From contig KZ627154.1 in the NCBI GenBank assembly GCA_002917775.1, positions 644,081-708,080 of the forward strand: DNA of 64,000 nt, written 5' to 3'. The notes under the pieces were generated by a model. That model saw only the letters and a list, made by a program, of their open reading frames with translations, did not search any database and had not been told where the DNA came from. The translations under genes and the position numbers were made by a program. Below, piece after piece: positions 20,163 through 31,417 of the stretch (positions within the stretch are counted from its first letter, which is position 1; every line of letters begins with the position of its first letter). This DNA is from Glaciozyma antarctica PI12. Its lineage: Eukaryota > Basidiomycota > Microbotryomycetes > Kriegeriales > Camptobasidiaceae.

Positions 20163-23100
20163 TTGCTGAACGACTTCCTCCTCTCTCTCTCCCCGCGCGC
20201 CACTCGCTCTCAGCTCACAGCCTCAGCCCAAGGCTCATACTCAGCCACAAAGTCTCACAGTTCGGCAAAGGACTCGGTGCAGGACGGGTTCACCCAGGAA
20301 AGATCGCCTACCGCCCAGACTCAAGACTCTCCCTGCGCCGGGTCGACAGCGAAGAACTCGAACGCTCGAACGGCGATGGCTCTTCCTTCACCATCGCCAG
20401 ACGGTATGGCACCACCACGACCCTCTCTTCACCGTTCTACGACGACACCGTATCCTCCCCAAGCAGCGTCAACTCCGCCTCCCACTCACGCCTCCGCCCC
20501 ATCGCCACCTCCCGTCGAACCTCGTGCACGAGCCAACACGACTACTGCCGCGCCTCGAAGCGTAGGGAGTATCTGGGGCGGCGACGGAGGAGAAGGACCG
20601 GTGGGAGAACGCATTTACCCTCATGCGTCTGTTCGACATTTCCGCCGAGGACCGCGCGTGGAGGAGAGTGAGGGGAGCGTGAATGGGGCGAGTACGGAGT
20701 GGTGGAGCGTTGCAGAGGATACGGGGACGGCTAGTGCGTCCAGTGCGTCCAAGAGTGCTGTACACGGGGTGGGGACGAATGCGACGGAAGTATCGAGCGC
20801 TTGGGGGAGTGAGGTTGGAGAGGTCGATACGCCTGGATCGAACGAGGAGGAGAGGTGGCCTATGGCTGTGCGATTCGAGCATGAGGTATCGGCCGATGGA
20901 GAGAACTTGGTCGTTACAGGTCGGCAAGGGGAGCTAAGGAGTTGCGAGGACGAGGTGCGTTCTCCTCCTCCGTCTCCGTACTCCCAACTAACCGCTCTCG
21001 ATCCAGCCGATCCACTGCCCCGGTGCCGTACAATCCTACGGCGTCCTCATCGCCTTCGACGAAGACCCACACGGGCACTTGATCGTCGCCCAAGTCTCCG
21101 AAGTACGTTCCCCGCTCCCCCTCGTACCCCCTCTCTAACCCCGCACAGAACTCGACGCGCCTCCTAGGTCTCTCACCAGCAACCCTCTTCGCCCTCCCCT
21201 GCCTCACCCACATCCTCCCCTCCTCCTCAACCCTCCGTGACGCTCTCTTCATCATCGACGAACAGGATCTCGAATCCGACGACCCGGAACAATCTCCTTA
21301 TGGGTTCGAGCTCGAGGGATCGGGGTGGACGGCATTCGCGGTCGTTCATCGACCAGATCGAGTGGGGAGACCACGGCGCGCGGTGCTGGAATTGGAGCCA
21401 GTGGGGGATTTTGGACCTCCGCGGGAGGAGGGGATGGAGGTGGTGCAGGAGGAGGGGGATGGGAGAGCGGGGATGGAGAGTGGGGAGACGCGGGTGCCGA
21501 GTGAGGAGGAGCTGAGGACGAGCACGGTTAGTGCGGTGAGACCGCTCAAGGAGATGGCGAGGATTAGGAAGAGGAGGGAGAGGGAGGGGGCGAAAGGGGC
21601 GGGGGGGAGGGGAAGCGATTTACAGATCGTTCAGCTGTTGAGTCAGGTGGACCAGGAACTGCTCAAGGCGACCGATTTGAAGACCTTTACCAAGGTTCGT
21701 TCGCTCTCCTTCTCCGCACGACCGCCCTAATCGACGACGACGACGATGAACAGATCACCGCGAGCGTCTTCACCGAATTGACCGAGTTCACTCGCGCAAT
21801 GGTCTACGAATTCGACGAATCCTGGAACGGCCAAGTCGTCGCCGAGCAAGTCGACTACAACGAAAACGAAGGACCTCTTTCACGGCCTCCACTTCCCCGC
21901 AGGCGACATCCCCGCTCAAGCACGCGAGTTGTACCGCGTCAACAAGGTCCGGTTGTTGTATGATCGCGAGGCGAAGACGGCCAGGATGTGCTGCAGGGAT
22001 TTGAGCGAGGTGGAGAACCTGCTCGATATGTCGCATGCGTTCTTGCGCGCCATGTCTCCTATCCACATTCAGTACATCCCCTCCTCCCTCCCTCCGTTCC
22101 TCACTGACGCCCGAACCGCAGGTACCTAGCCAACATGGGCGTACGAGCAACGATGAGTATCTCGATCGTCGTCTTCGGCAAGCTCTGGGGACTCGTAGCG
22201 CTCCATCACTACGGGACCGAAGGACACCGCGTCTCGTTCCCTATGCGTCAGCTCTGTCGACTTCTCTCCGATTCGATAGGAAGGAACGTCGAGCGGTTGA
22301 CGATGGCGAAGAGGTTGGCGGTGCGCAAGGTCATTAATAGTGCGTTCCTTCCTCCCGAGTTTGTTCAGAGGGTCGAGCTGATTGAGAACGCAGCGATACC
22401 TTCGTCGGAGAATCCTGGAGGGTACATCGTGGCGACGGCTGAGGACCTGCTTGGGCTCTTTAACGCCGACTTCGGCTGCTTGAGCATCGGGGAGGAAGCG
22501 AAGGTGAGCTTGCGTCCGCGATTGTCGTTAGAAGCGAGGCTGATGAGGGGCGCAGATTCTTGGCAAGGTCGACAACTCGCAGGAACTGTTGGCGGTTCTC
22601 GAGTACCTTCGTCGGAAGTGCTACACGTGCGTCGTTCTTCACAGCCTGGTTTCGAGTGAGGCGAGCTGACGCCCCGTGCAGCACCGTTCAAGTCACTACC
22701 AACATCGCGCTCGACTACCCGGATATCGATTTCGCAGGTGGCGTGCGCGACATCGCTGGTTTCCTAACCGTACCTCTCTCGCGCGGCGGGAAGGACTTTA
22801 TCGTCTTCTGCCGACGAGGGCAGCTCGAGGTACGTCCCCTCTCTCCTTCCCAGCGCGCCGCTAATCCCCGCTCGCAGCACATTCGATGGGGTGGGAATCC
22901 CTACAAGAACACGCCTGGTATCGATGGAGCCTCGGCGCTTGAGCCGAGGAAGAGCTTTCGAGCTTGGAGCGAGACGGTCGTGGGCAAGTGCAAGAGTTGG
23001 ACGGACGAGCAGCAGGATACGCCTCAGGTTCTCCTGCTTATATACGGCAAGGTGCGTCTTCCTACTCGACGAGCTGTGGGGTGTTTGCTCGACGAGCGAC

Positions 23101-24857
23101 GCAGTTTATCGACGTGTGGCGGCAGAAGGAGAGCTTGCTGTCGGCTACGCGGTTGGCGAACCTCCTCCTGCTCGACGCGAGCAAAGCTGGTACGTTCGAT
23201 TCTTCCACCTCGTCGTGCACTCGCTAACGCTTCTTTCGCAGTTCGGACCCCGCTCAATTCGATTATCGGCTACCTCGAGATCGCGCTCAACGGGACTTTG
23301 GACCTCGAGACGCGCGAGAACATCTCGACGAGTTATGCGGCCTCGCGTACGTTGGTGCACGTTATTAATGACTTGCTCGTGCGTTCTTACCTCAGCCTTT
23401 CGAGTGCTTTCGCTGATGCGCGAGTTCTCAGGACCTCACGCGCACCGAGGAAGGGAACGAGCTCTTCCTCCGAGATCCTTTCGACCTCCCCTCGACGATC
23501 GAAGGCGCCCTCGCGATCCACCGCAAGGAAGCCATCCGACGAGGTCTCAAGATGGAAGTCATCGAATCGCCTCAAGGGACGCCTGCGACGCTCATTGGCG
23601 ACCCGGCGAAGATTCAGAGGATCATTGGATGCGTCGTTTCGAATGCGGTCGCGCATACGCATGAGGGGGGGATCTTGATCGAGTGGGGAGAGTTGGTGGA
23701 TCATAATGTTGAGGATGCGAAGGAGAAGGAGGACTCGATTCGGATTGGGATCAGCATGTGCGTTCCTTTCTCCGCTTCATCGCGGAGTCTTGAAGCTGAC
23801 GCTCGTTCGCTCGCAGAACCGATACTGGGTACGGTGTCGTCTCCTTCGGCCACGGCGGGCGCCTCGCTGACCTTTTGTGACTTGCGCAGCGTCGGTATCG
23901 CGGACGACAAGCTCGAGCTCATCTTCCGCGAATTCGAGCACATGTCGACAATTCAGGAAGGCGCACAACCGACGGAGCTGTCTCCTATCAGCGTCGGTCT
24001 CGGTCTCGCCATCGTCGCTCGCATCGTTCGCACCATCGGCGGGCAACTCCGCGTCGAGTCGAAGCTCGGCCAAGGCACCAAATTCACCTTCATCCTCCCC
24101 TTCCGCCTCCCCTCCACCTCCGCGACCTCCTCTCCTCGACCTACGGTGGACGCCGCAGACTCGATCTTTGCCGCCTTCTCCTCCAAACCTCCTTCCGACT
24201 CGGCACGCCCTCTCGCCCCTCCCCGTCCTCGCGGCAACTCGAACATCGCACTCGGTCGACCGCGCAAGCAGACCTCCGCGAGCGAGGGCAACAAGTCGGA
24301 GCTCGAAGAGATCCTCGGCGCACTCTCTTCCTCGCACATGCACCCGGACAGCACGGCGTACTCGACCCGGACGTCGGGGATCAAGACTCCCCAATCTTCG
24401 ACCGCCGCTTCCCCTCCTCTCGTCAATTCGAGCTCGTACTTTGGCACCCCACTCCCCATCTCCTCCCGCCCCGAACTCAGTCATCACAACCTCGACAAAG
24501 CAGCTCTCCTCGAAGAATCTTCATTCCCTCCTGGCGAGGCCAAGGTTCAGTCGCTACCCAACTTCTCCCGCTCGTCGTCGGCGGTGAGGACGGGTGGATC
24601 GCTGGCTGCTGAGGTGCGGTTGTCGAGGGCGAGTATGTCGGGAGTGAGGTTCGAGGCGGAGGACAGGGAGAGCGAGGGGTCGATGGGGTTGATGGGTTCG
24701 CTGTCGGACTTTTCGATCGTGCGGTATTTCTCCCTTCTGACGAGGCGGAGTACTGATGCCGTCTCGGCTTCCTCAGGACGGAATGGAGGCGACGATGGAT
24801 GATAGAGATCCTGGGGCGGTGGCGAAGGCGCAGGAGTGGCTGTTGGCGGATTCGTGA
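20163..24857 (+). CDS. Fungal phytochrome (red-light photoreceptor) with degenerate H-box and no receiver domain
   Basis: Order: disordered Pro/Ser-rich N-terminus, PAS, GAF, PHY, HisKA-like and HATPase domains, then a Ser-rich tail. The bilin-attachment region reads SCEDEPIHCPGAVQSYG, with the Cys placed as in bacterial and fungal phytochromes. GAF has FPAGDIPAQARELY (DIP motif) and SPIHIQYLANMGVRATMS with the conserved His, then LWGLVALHHYG. The PHY tongue motif PRxSFxxW is present (EPRKSFRAW). HisKA reads LLLDASKAVRTPLNSIIGYL: the expected His before the RTPLN block is Lys. ATP-binding boxes remain: NAVAHT (N), DTGYGV (G1), IFREFEHM (F), GLGLAIV (G2), GQGTKF (G3). A final exon gives DGMEATMDDRDPGAVAKAQE and a stop; no receiver domain follows. 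Start may be 20163 or 20376. At least twelve introns. Confidence 0.88.
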
Positions 24858-25107
24858 GAGGTGAGTGTTGTGCGGGAGACTTGGCTTTAATCGCGCTGTG
24901 GTTGTTGTAGGTGGGAATTACTCTGTTGTAGTTTGGCAGCGCATATGGTAATCGTTTGGTAGCTGGAAGTACTTGTGTCTGTCGTCGCTGGATCGGTCGT
25001 TCTCGCTGGGAGGATTCGAGAGGAGTAACTCAGGCTCAACTCGCCAGCGCGCCTACCGCTTTCCCTCCCTGCCTCTCCCCGCCACACCTCTCCTCTGCGC
25101 GCTCTTA
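24858..25107. other. Intergenic region
   Basis: 250 bp between the phytochrome stop and the SET-gene start; AT-richer around 24900-24960, with nothing else recognisable. Confidence 0.35.
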
Positions 25108-26607
25108 ATGGTCAACCCAGGCGCGTTACCAGTGCGTTACGTCTCCAGCGCGCTCCTCGCTGTGCATCGCCGCTGACCGTTGGCTCAACAGGGGTCGGAT
25201 CTCGAGGAAGCCCTGAGCCGGTCTCTCGCGTCGTTCAAGCTACAAAGGTGCGCAGGGGTGATACTGCACTGAAGAGGAGCTGATCCAAAATCTCTACAGC
25301 TGGGGAGAAGCGGAGGAACACGCGTCGCGAGGGCTGGAGCTGATACCGGACGGCGGGGACGAGTCACCTGCTTGGAAGTTCTATTATCGGAGGGGAGCTG
25401 CTCGACGGGAGCTCGGTAGGACAAGAGAGGCGGAACAAGGTGCGAAACTGGTGGTCGGAGCACGCTCGAGGAGAGAGCTGATCAGTTGCTCCGACAGACC
25501 TCCAAAGCTCCGTTGAGGCAGGAGCGGGACGTTCGGTCGCCAGGGAGCTGGCAGAGCTTCGCTACCTCCTCTCAACCTCTTCGACCCCATCTTCGTCTTT
25601 CCGCGCCCAGGCGATATCGAGCCCGGCGTCGACCTTTGATTCCCTCCACAGCGATTCTCCTCACGAAGGCCCCACCCCTCCCTTCTTCCTCAACCCCTCC
25701 CTGGGCAAGCAGTCCGGTCTCTTCGCCAACCGCCCTCTCCATCGCGGCGAGCTTTTATCCGCCGAACCTCCCCTCTTCACCGTTCCCGACCTCAGCGCCG
25801 TCGTCTCGAAATCCGCAACCCTCTCTCCCTCCCACCTCACCACTTTCTACGCCCTCGCAAACGCTTTTACCGACCGCCATCGCGCCCTAGGAACCTTTGA
25901 AACGAATGCTTTTGGGCTGGAGAACGGCGCCTCGGCAATCTTCCCCATCGCAGCGCGGTTCAACCATTCCTGCTCACCGAGCGCGAAGGCGAGCTGGAAC
26001 GCTCCCTCGGGGTGTCTTCGCATCTTCGCATTGCGGGATATCGCCGTCGGAGAGGAGATCTTCACGTCGTACATAGGACGCAAGCAGCTGTACGGAGCGA
26101 CGCGTGAATCACGACGAGGTGTTCTGGAATTCGGCTGGAACTTCGCCTGCACATGCGTCGTATGCTCGCTCGAAGGCGATGAGAGGTGGGCGAGCGATAG
26201 GAGAAGGTTGAGGATTGCGGCGATTAAGGAGAGCTTACCGAGGTTGGAACCGGTCGATGCGGAGGCTCATCTTCGGGCGAGCGGGAGGGCGTTGAGGTTG
26301 CTCGAGGAGGAGGGGTATTGGATCGATAGCGAGGAGTTTGCGAGCCATGCGGCGAGCGTGTGTGCTTATCATTCGGATTGGAGCTCGGCGAGTAGGTGGG
26401 GGAAGCTCGACGTGGCAGGCGAGTAGGGATGAATATGGGGAGGATCATCCGGTGGCGGCGGGGATGAAGGAGCTCGCTGAGGAGCCGAGGCGGTTCGCAC
26501 TTGCGGGAAAAGGAGCGCACTTGGATCTGGAGAAGGTGACGGAGGAGGCGTTGGGAAGGTGGGTGGCGATTTTGCGACGCAGAGAGAAGGAAGCTGATGA
26601 GGTTTGA
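25108..26607 (+). CDS. TPR-SET domain protein (SMYD-like), apparent frameshift near the 3' end
   Basis: SET-domain lysine methyltransferase-like protein. Four exons: MVNPGALP; SDLEEALSRSLASFKLQ; a TPR-like segment (WGEAEEHASRGLELIP, WKFYYRRGAARRELGRTREAEQ); then the SET region: NPSLGKQSGLFANRPLHRGE (N-SET), FNHSCSPSAKASWN (NHS motif, SAM binding), LRDIAVGEEIFTSYI (GEE..YI core), and post-SET FACTCVVCSLEGDER. The frame closes at 26426 after SSASRWGKLDVAGE. One base removed in 26398-26410 (a G5 run and CTCGACG) would restore WQASRDEYGEDHPVAAGMKE and a stop at 26607, which continues the helical C-terminus expected of this family. I read this as an assembly indel or recent frameshift. Substrate unknown; histone and non-histone targets occur in the family. 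Confidence 0.75.
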
Positions 26608-27551
26608 GCAGGCTCGAAAAGGGGACGACGCAGTCGGCGTGGTCGTTGCGGCTGGGCTTATTGGGATTTGGGAGCAGCGAGTAGAGCTTGCAAAGGCATC
26701 TTGGTGTTGAGCGGGCCAGAGAGAGCAGACTGCGGCCCTCCAGCAGCGAGAAGCTGGGTCTAAACGCCAGAACGCGAGCGGATAGGTTTGAGGAGAAGGG
26801 ATGCGCATTCCAGAACGTCTTCAGCTCGCAGGTGTACGCATCCTTCAAGCACTGCTGCCGAGCAGCCACAGCGAGCCATCTCCCTCCCACCGCCTGAGCG
26901 TGAGGTCCACACTGCTTTGTCGTCCCCTCCCCCCGCCTTGCCCGCTGCAGATACGTCTTTGGAACAGGGACAGGCACGTCATCAGTATTGATTCTGGTTG
27001 CTCGAAGAGCGTTCAGTCCACGCAGTTAGCTCCCTCCCTCCTGGTGTGTCTCCCGCACGCCCGCCCACTGCTCCTCCTCCGCCGCCTTAGGCACGAACAG
27101 ACTGTATCCCCAGCAGCTGACAACATGGTACATGACACGAGGCTGCAGTTGGCGCCTTCGAGCGCGCGGAGGAGAGTCGAAGGCTGGTGGAGGAGCTGGC
27201 AAGACTGGTGGAGTCGAAGGCGCTGAGGCAGGTAGCGCGACGCGAAGGCTTGCGGGATCCTTTGCTGCTTGGGTCCTGAAAGGCTCTTCGTGACCTGGCG
27301 TGAGGTTGAGTGGTTGGGAGGATGAAGAGAAGCGACCGCGCTGTTCCGCTCCTTCAGCTCTGCCACAACGCTCGACAGATCTGCTCGCAAGCTCCAAAGA
27401 CTGCTTTGGCTACATTCTGCTCTTCTGAAGGTGCTTTGATCAGCAGCGCGAACACAGGAGCTGGGTACCCCGGTCTCACGAGCTCGTCTGGTGCGTCCCC
27501 CTCGACCCGTTCTCGCCGCCGACCCTGCTGACCCCAGACAGCTTCGCCAAG
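26608..27551. other. Region with weak minus-strand coding signs
   Basis: 944 bp upstream of ASA1. On the minus strand, fragments such as LWSLRADLSSVVAELKERN (about 27370-27430) and VMYHVVSCWGYSLFVPKAAE (about 27060-27120) look protein-like, and ELKTFWNAHPFSSNLSARVL occurs near 26780-26840, but they lie in different frames and I could not join them with convincing introns. No gene called. Confidence 0.3.
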
Positions 27552-29100
27552 ATGCTCTCCGTGTTCTCCAGTCTGCCGTCTGCCCAACCTGCACCCTCGT
27601 ACATCCTCCGAGGCCACACCGCGCAGCTCAGCATCCTCTCCTTCTCCCCGGACGGTCGGTCGCTCTACTCGGGGTACGCTCTCTCTCGTGCTCAAATGAA
27701 CTTGGCTAACCCTTTGCAGAGACGTGGACGGCTGGGTGGCAGTCTGGAATCTGAGGACGTTCCGACCCCGGCTCTTCTGGCAAGCGCATGAAGCTGGACT
27801 GCTCAGTATCGAGCCTTGGGCCGATGGTATCCTCACGTGCGCTCCTCCCTTTCTCCATTAGCGCGTGCCGAGCTAACCAATCTTCAGACACGGACGCGAC
27901 AACCAGATCCACTACTTCCGCCTCCCCTCGACCACCCCTTCCATCTCTCGCACAGCTGCCACCGCAGTCCCAAGCCCCAAGGATCCAACACCCCTTGAAC
28001 CTGCCTGGAGTCTCGACGTCAATGCTCTTGCGTACTGCAAGATGTCGCTTCTCCAGCTGCCGAGCGACGCAAACGGTGAACCGCAGGCTCTGGTGGCGGT
28101 ACCGGCGCTCACGAAGGACGATCAGGTGCGTTCGCTTGTCCTCTTCGCAAGTCATTCTCGCCGTTGATGTATCTACAGTTCGACATCTTCCATATCCCTT
28201 CTCTCTCCCGCGTTCATCGATCTATAGGAGCCGACGCCTTCGCCATCAACTCCAAGACTGGTTCGTCCTTCCTCCCCACCCTCTCTCCCTCCTAACGCCC
28301 CACAGGCACCGCCATGGCCCTCTCCCTATTTCTCTCCCCTCCAATTAATTCCTCACCATTACCCGCTTTGCCTGAGGAAGGCACTCTCCACCTCCTGGCG
28401 GGGTACGAAGACGGCCGAGTCGCGCTCTTCCAATTCTCCGGCCCTCGATCAGCAGCTTTCGATCCTCCTACTTCTCACCGCGAAGAGGGGGAGAATTGGG
28501 AACTTTTATGGGAGGAAAAAGGTCATCGAGAAGCTCGTGCGTCTCCTCACTTCCTCCCTCGTGCGAAAGCTGACCCAAGATTCAAAGTGATGGCGATTCA
28601 GCTCGCCCCCGACGCCCAGACCGCATGGAGCGTCGCAGCAGATCACCATCTCTGCCGCTACCGCCTCTTCGACCCCGTACTTCCTCTCCTCCCTCTCGCG
28701 AACCCCGCTAAAAGAGCTCGCAGGAATCTCGAATGGACCGCTTTGACACGCCTGCTCCAGGTCGCGCAGCTATCGATATTCGCTCGGACGGGAAACTTGT
28801 CGGCATCGCAGGATGGGATGGAGAGTGAGTTTTTCCTCTCCTTTCGCGGAACGAGCTAACGAGAGTAGAGCGAGGTTGTACTCTGCGAAATCGGGCGCGC
28901 CGCTCGCGGTGCTTTCGTACCATCGATCGGGCGTGCATGCGTTGGCATTTGCTCCGCTGGTGGAGATTGCGGAGGGTGGGGAGGAGGAGGAGGAGGAGGA
29001 GGAGGAAGGGGGGAGAGCGTGGATGGCGGCGGGAGGGAAGGACGAGAGGATTAGCTTGTGGGAGGTGTATCCGCCGTCGAGGGAGGTTGTCAAAGTGTAA
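27552..29100 (+). CDS. ASA1: ASTRA-associated protein ASA1 (WD40 repeat protein)
   Basis: WD40 propeller related to yeast Asa1 and human GNB1L, which work with the ASTRA/TTT assembly in PIKK (Tel2-dependent) kinase biogenesis. The repeats show the Asa1 pattern: YILRGHTAQLSILSFSPDG, DGWVAVWNLRT, FWQAHEAGLLSIEPW, then ILTHGRDNQIHYFRLP, LLAGYEDGRVALFQF, DGKLVGIAGWDGEARLY and MAAGGKDERISLWEVYPP. Spliced from about seven exons with short introns. An insert of consecutive Glu residues near 28980-29010 (a GAG trinucleotide run) interrupts the loop before the last blade. The stop at 29100 is only about 155 bp before the start of CTF8 on the same strand. Confidence 0.85.
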
Positions 29101-29255
29101 TTCGTGTGTTCTTGAGGGGTTTTTGAGAGGAGAGCGTCGAGAGCACCTCGGCAGAAACTCGAGCTGGCGGAGGACTTGGAGAATCTCGAGAGACGCGACT
29201 TCGACGCGCCGGCGCCTTCCTTCCTCCTCCTCTCATCCTCCTCAACTCCGGAGCG

Positions 29256-29861
29256 ATGTACGCCCCCTCACCACCTTCCCCTGTGCTATACTGAGTCCCT
29301 CCTCCACAGGCGCCTCCCCCTGCGCCCCACTCCCGCCTTCTCCACCTCCCTCCTTCTCCCCGCTCCCACCTCCTCCGACCCCCCTCTCGCCTTCATAGAC
29401 GACGAGCCCTTCCTTATCGAGCTTCAAGGGAGTCTCGAGATGCCCGGCGGGGGGGACGGAGGGAGAGTTGGGAGGTATGGACGGCGTGAGAGTTGGGAAG
29501 ATGAACCTCGATGAACCGGTGCGTTGCCTTCTCTCTCGATGGTGTGAGGCGGGGCCTGATGAGTGTGTAGCATAAACCGATCCTTCAGATCGCGCATCAT
29601 CGGTTGGAGGGGAAGCTGGTCACGCTTTCGGAGCCTTACGCCCTCCTACGAACGACGCCTGCGCCCGAGGAACCGGAGCCTAAACGCGCTCGAAGGTCCT
29701 CGCCACCGAACGGCGGGAGTTCGCCGGAGAAAGCGCGTGAGGAGGAGGTGGTGCGGGAACCGAGGATTGAGATTGTGGGACTTGTGAGGCGCAAGATCGT
29801 CTTCTCGAAACGACCTGAGCCGCTCATCACGCTCAGTTCGGACGCGGACATGGGAGCATAG
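29256..29861 (+). CDS. CTF8: Chromosome transmission fidelity protein CTF8, start codon split by an intron
   Basis: CTF8 with DCC1 and CTF18 forms the alternative clamp loader Ctf18-RFC, acting on PCNA at the fork and in sister-chromatid cohesion. The protein reads MRLPLRPTPAF, FLIELQGSLEMPGG, ILQIAHHRLEGKLVTLSEPY and IEIVGLVRRKIVFSKRPEPL, matching CTF8 in order and in its short length. The ATG is formed by splicing: AT at 29256-29257, a 52 bp intron 29258-29309 (GTACGC..TACTGAG..CACAG), then G at 29310. The exon-1 frame has no upstream in-frame ATG. A run of seven G at 29449-29455 puts the frame off by one; with six G it continues GELGGMDGVRVGKMNLDEP into the next exon, which is the conserved core. 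So the run is probably one base too long in this assembly. Confidence 0.85.
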
Positions 29862-29905
29862 CGAGGAGGGGAGGGAGGGACAAGAATGTAAAATATGCAT
29901 AACAC

Positions 29906-31140
29906 CTAAGGCAGTCCAAGCACGAACGGCTCCTTCTTCCCCAATGCCGCCTTCTTCGCTCCCCGCTCCTCCGTGCGCGCCACCCGCTTCGCAGAAGGCT
30001 TCTTGTCTTTTTTAGGCACGTAAGGCTTCCCGGAGATGACCTTGGGAGAGGCGGCGGGTGTAGGGGCGGGGAGAGGGTGGCCGGCGGCAGCGGCGGCTTC
30101 GCGAGCGAGCTTCTTTGCGGCTTGTCGGGCGTCGATCTCGGCTTGCGAAGGCTTGGGCTTCGTAGGCCTGCGTTATCATCGTTAGTTTCGTCCTGATCGC
30201 ACGAGAGAGAGAAGCGCACCTGTCTACCACCGGCTTGGGTCCCTTGAGCAACGCCTTGCGTTCCTTCTTGCTCAACTCTCCTCCAGCCTCCTTCGTCGCC
30301 TTCTTCAACCTCGCAAACTTCTCCCTTCTCGCCACCCTCTTTGCCAGATCCTTCTTACTCCTCTCCTCCCTCTGCACCGCACGCAAACTTCTCCGCTCCA
30401 TCGCCGCGAGGTTCTTAAGATCGTTCACCGTCGGGTTCACGAGCGCCTTGAGCTCCTCCAACGTTGGCTGAACCTTCTTCGGCGCTGCAGGGGGAGGGGA
30501 AGAGGGTGCCTTGCGCTTGGTAGAAGTGGAGGCGGGGGCAGGCGCTGAGGGACCGCCGAATTGGGTTTGGGCAGAGAGGCGCGCGAGGATGATAGTGTCG
30601 AGTTGGGCGCTGATGGAGCGCGCGTCGACGGAGAGAGAAGAGGAGGGGAAGGAGGGGTCGAGGACGTGGGAGGTGAAGCGCTTTAAGCGGCGGGTGTGGT
30701 CCTGCGATTCGTTGCGTTAGCTTTGAGCTTTGGGAAGGTGCAAGAGGACGCGCCTTGGAGCCTAGGTGCACTTCAAGCATCTTCCCTGGCTTGAGAGCTT
30801 TGGAGGGGCAGACGACGCAGACGGGGATGATGTCGGTGCTCGCTAGGCCGCCGCTGTCGGGCAGGGCGATGGAGTTCTTGAGCGCCTCCTCCGCCGTAGG
30901 GTATCCCTGAGGCGGGGGCAGCAGCTCCTCCTCCTCCTCCTCCTCACTCTCCTCTCCCTCACTGCCCTCCTCCTCGTCCCCGCTCTCCTCGTCTCCAGAC
31001 TCGTCCTCGCTCCCTGATTGTTCGGACGCAGAGTCTTCCTCCCCTTCTGAGGCCGAGTTGCCGGACGAGTCCTCATCGGAGAGTTGGAGCTCCTTGTTTG
31101 ACTCTGCGAGCTTGCGCTGCTTCTGTACGTGGCGGAACAT
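29906..31140 (-). CDS. Acidic/Lys-rich, probably nucleolar protein of unknown function
   Basis: Three exons. The N-terminus is basic (MFRHVQKQRKLAESNK), followed by a long Ser/Glu/Asp stretch, then a compact region (GYPTAEEALKNSIALPDSGG, IIPVCVVCPSKALKPGKMLE, DHTRRLKRFTSHVLDP), a Pro/Ala linker, and a strongly basic coiled C-terminus (MERRSLRAVQREERSKKDLA, KRVARREKFARLKKATKE) ending ALGKKEPFVLGLP. Acidic Ser runs plus Lys/Arg helices resemble ribosome-biogenesis factors, but I do not recognise the family. The gene is convergent with CTF8 (44 bp between stops) and divergent from the Nudix gene. Confidence 0.7.
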
Positions 31141-31417
31141 TGCTAGAAAGGCGTCGGGTAGCGAGCAACAGAGAAATCTGCGCCGAGGAGGCAAAACAGA
31201 CAGTGGACGAAACTCTTTCTGCCTCCTTGACGGCCTTGACCTTGAACTACTTCCTCTGCTCTTTCAGGAACCAAACAGGTCAGACGCTCAAGTCAGAGTA
31301 GGTACTCGCTGCAGAGGAGTAGGCTCAGGCTCACCTTGCTCTCCCCAACAGAACGCATCAGCGACGGCCTCTCCCCGCACTTCTTGCTCCGAACCCCACT
31401 GCTTCGTCGCGCGCGGA
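31141..31417. promoter_or_regulatory. Divergent promoter, nucleolar-like gene / Nudix gene
   Basis: 277 bp between two divergent start codons. No gene is supported; it must drive both neighbours. No distinct motif beyond a CT-rich stretch near the Nudix start. Confidence 0.4.

Noticed and set aside
29146-29255. Coding-like stretch QKLELAEDLENLERRDFDAP as an extra exon of ASA1 or CTF8
   Set aside because: It is out of frame with CTF8 after splicing and would need a weak, branchless intron to follow ASA1; I treat it as leader sequence of CTF8, though the composition is suggestive.
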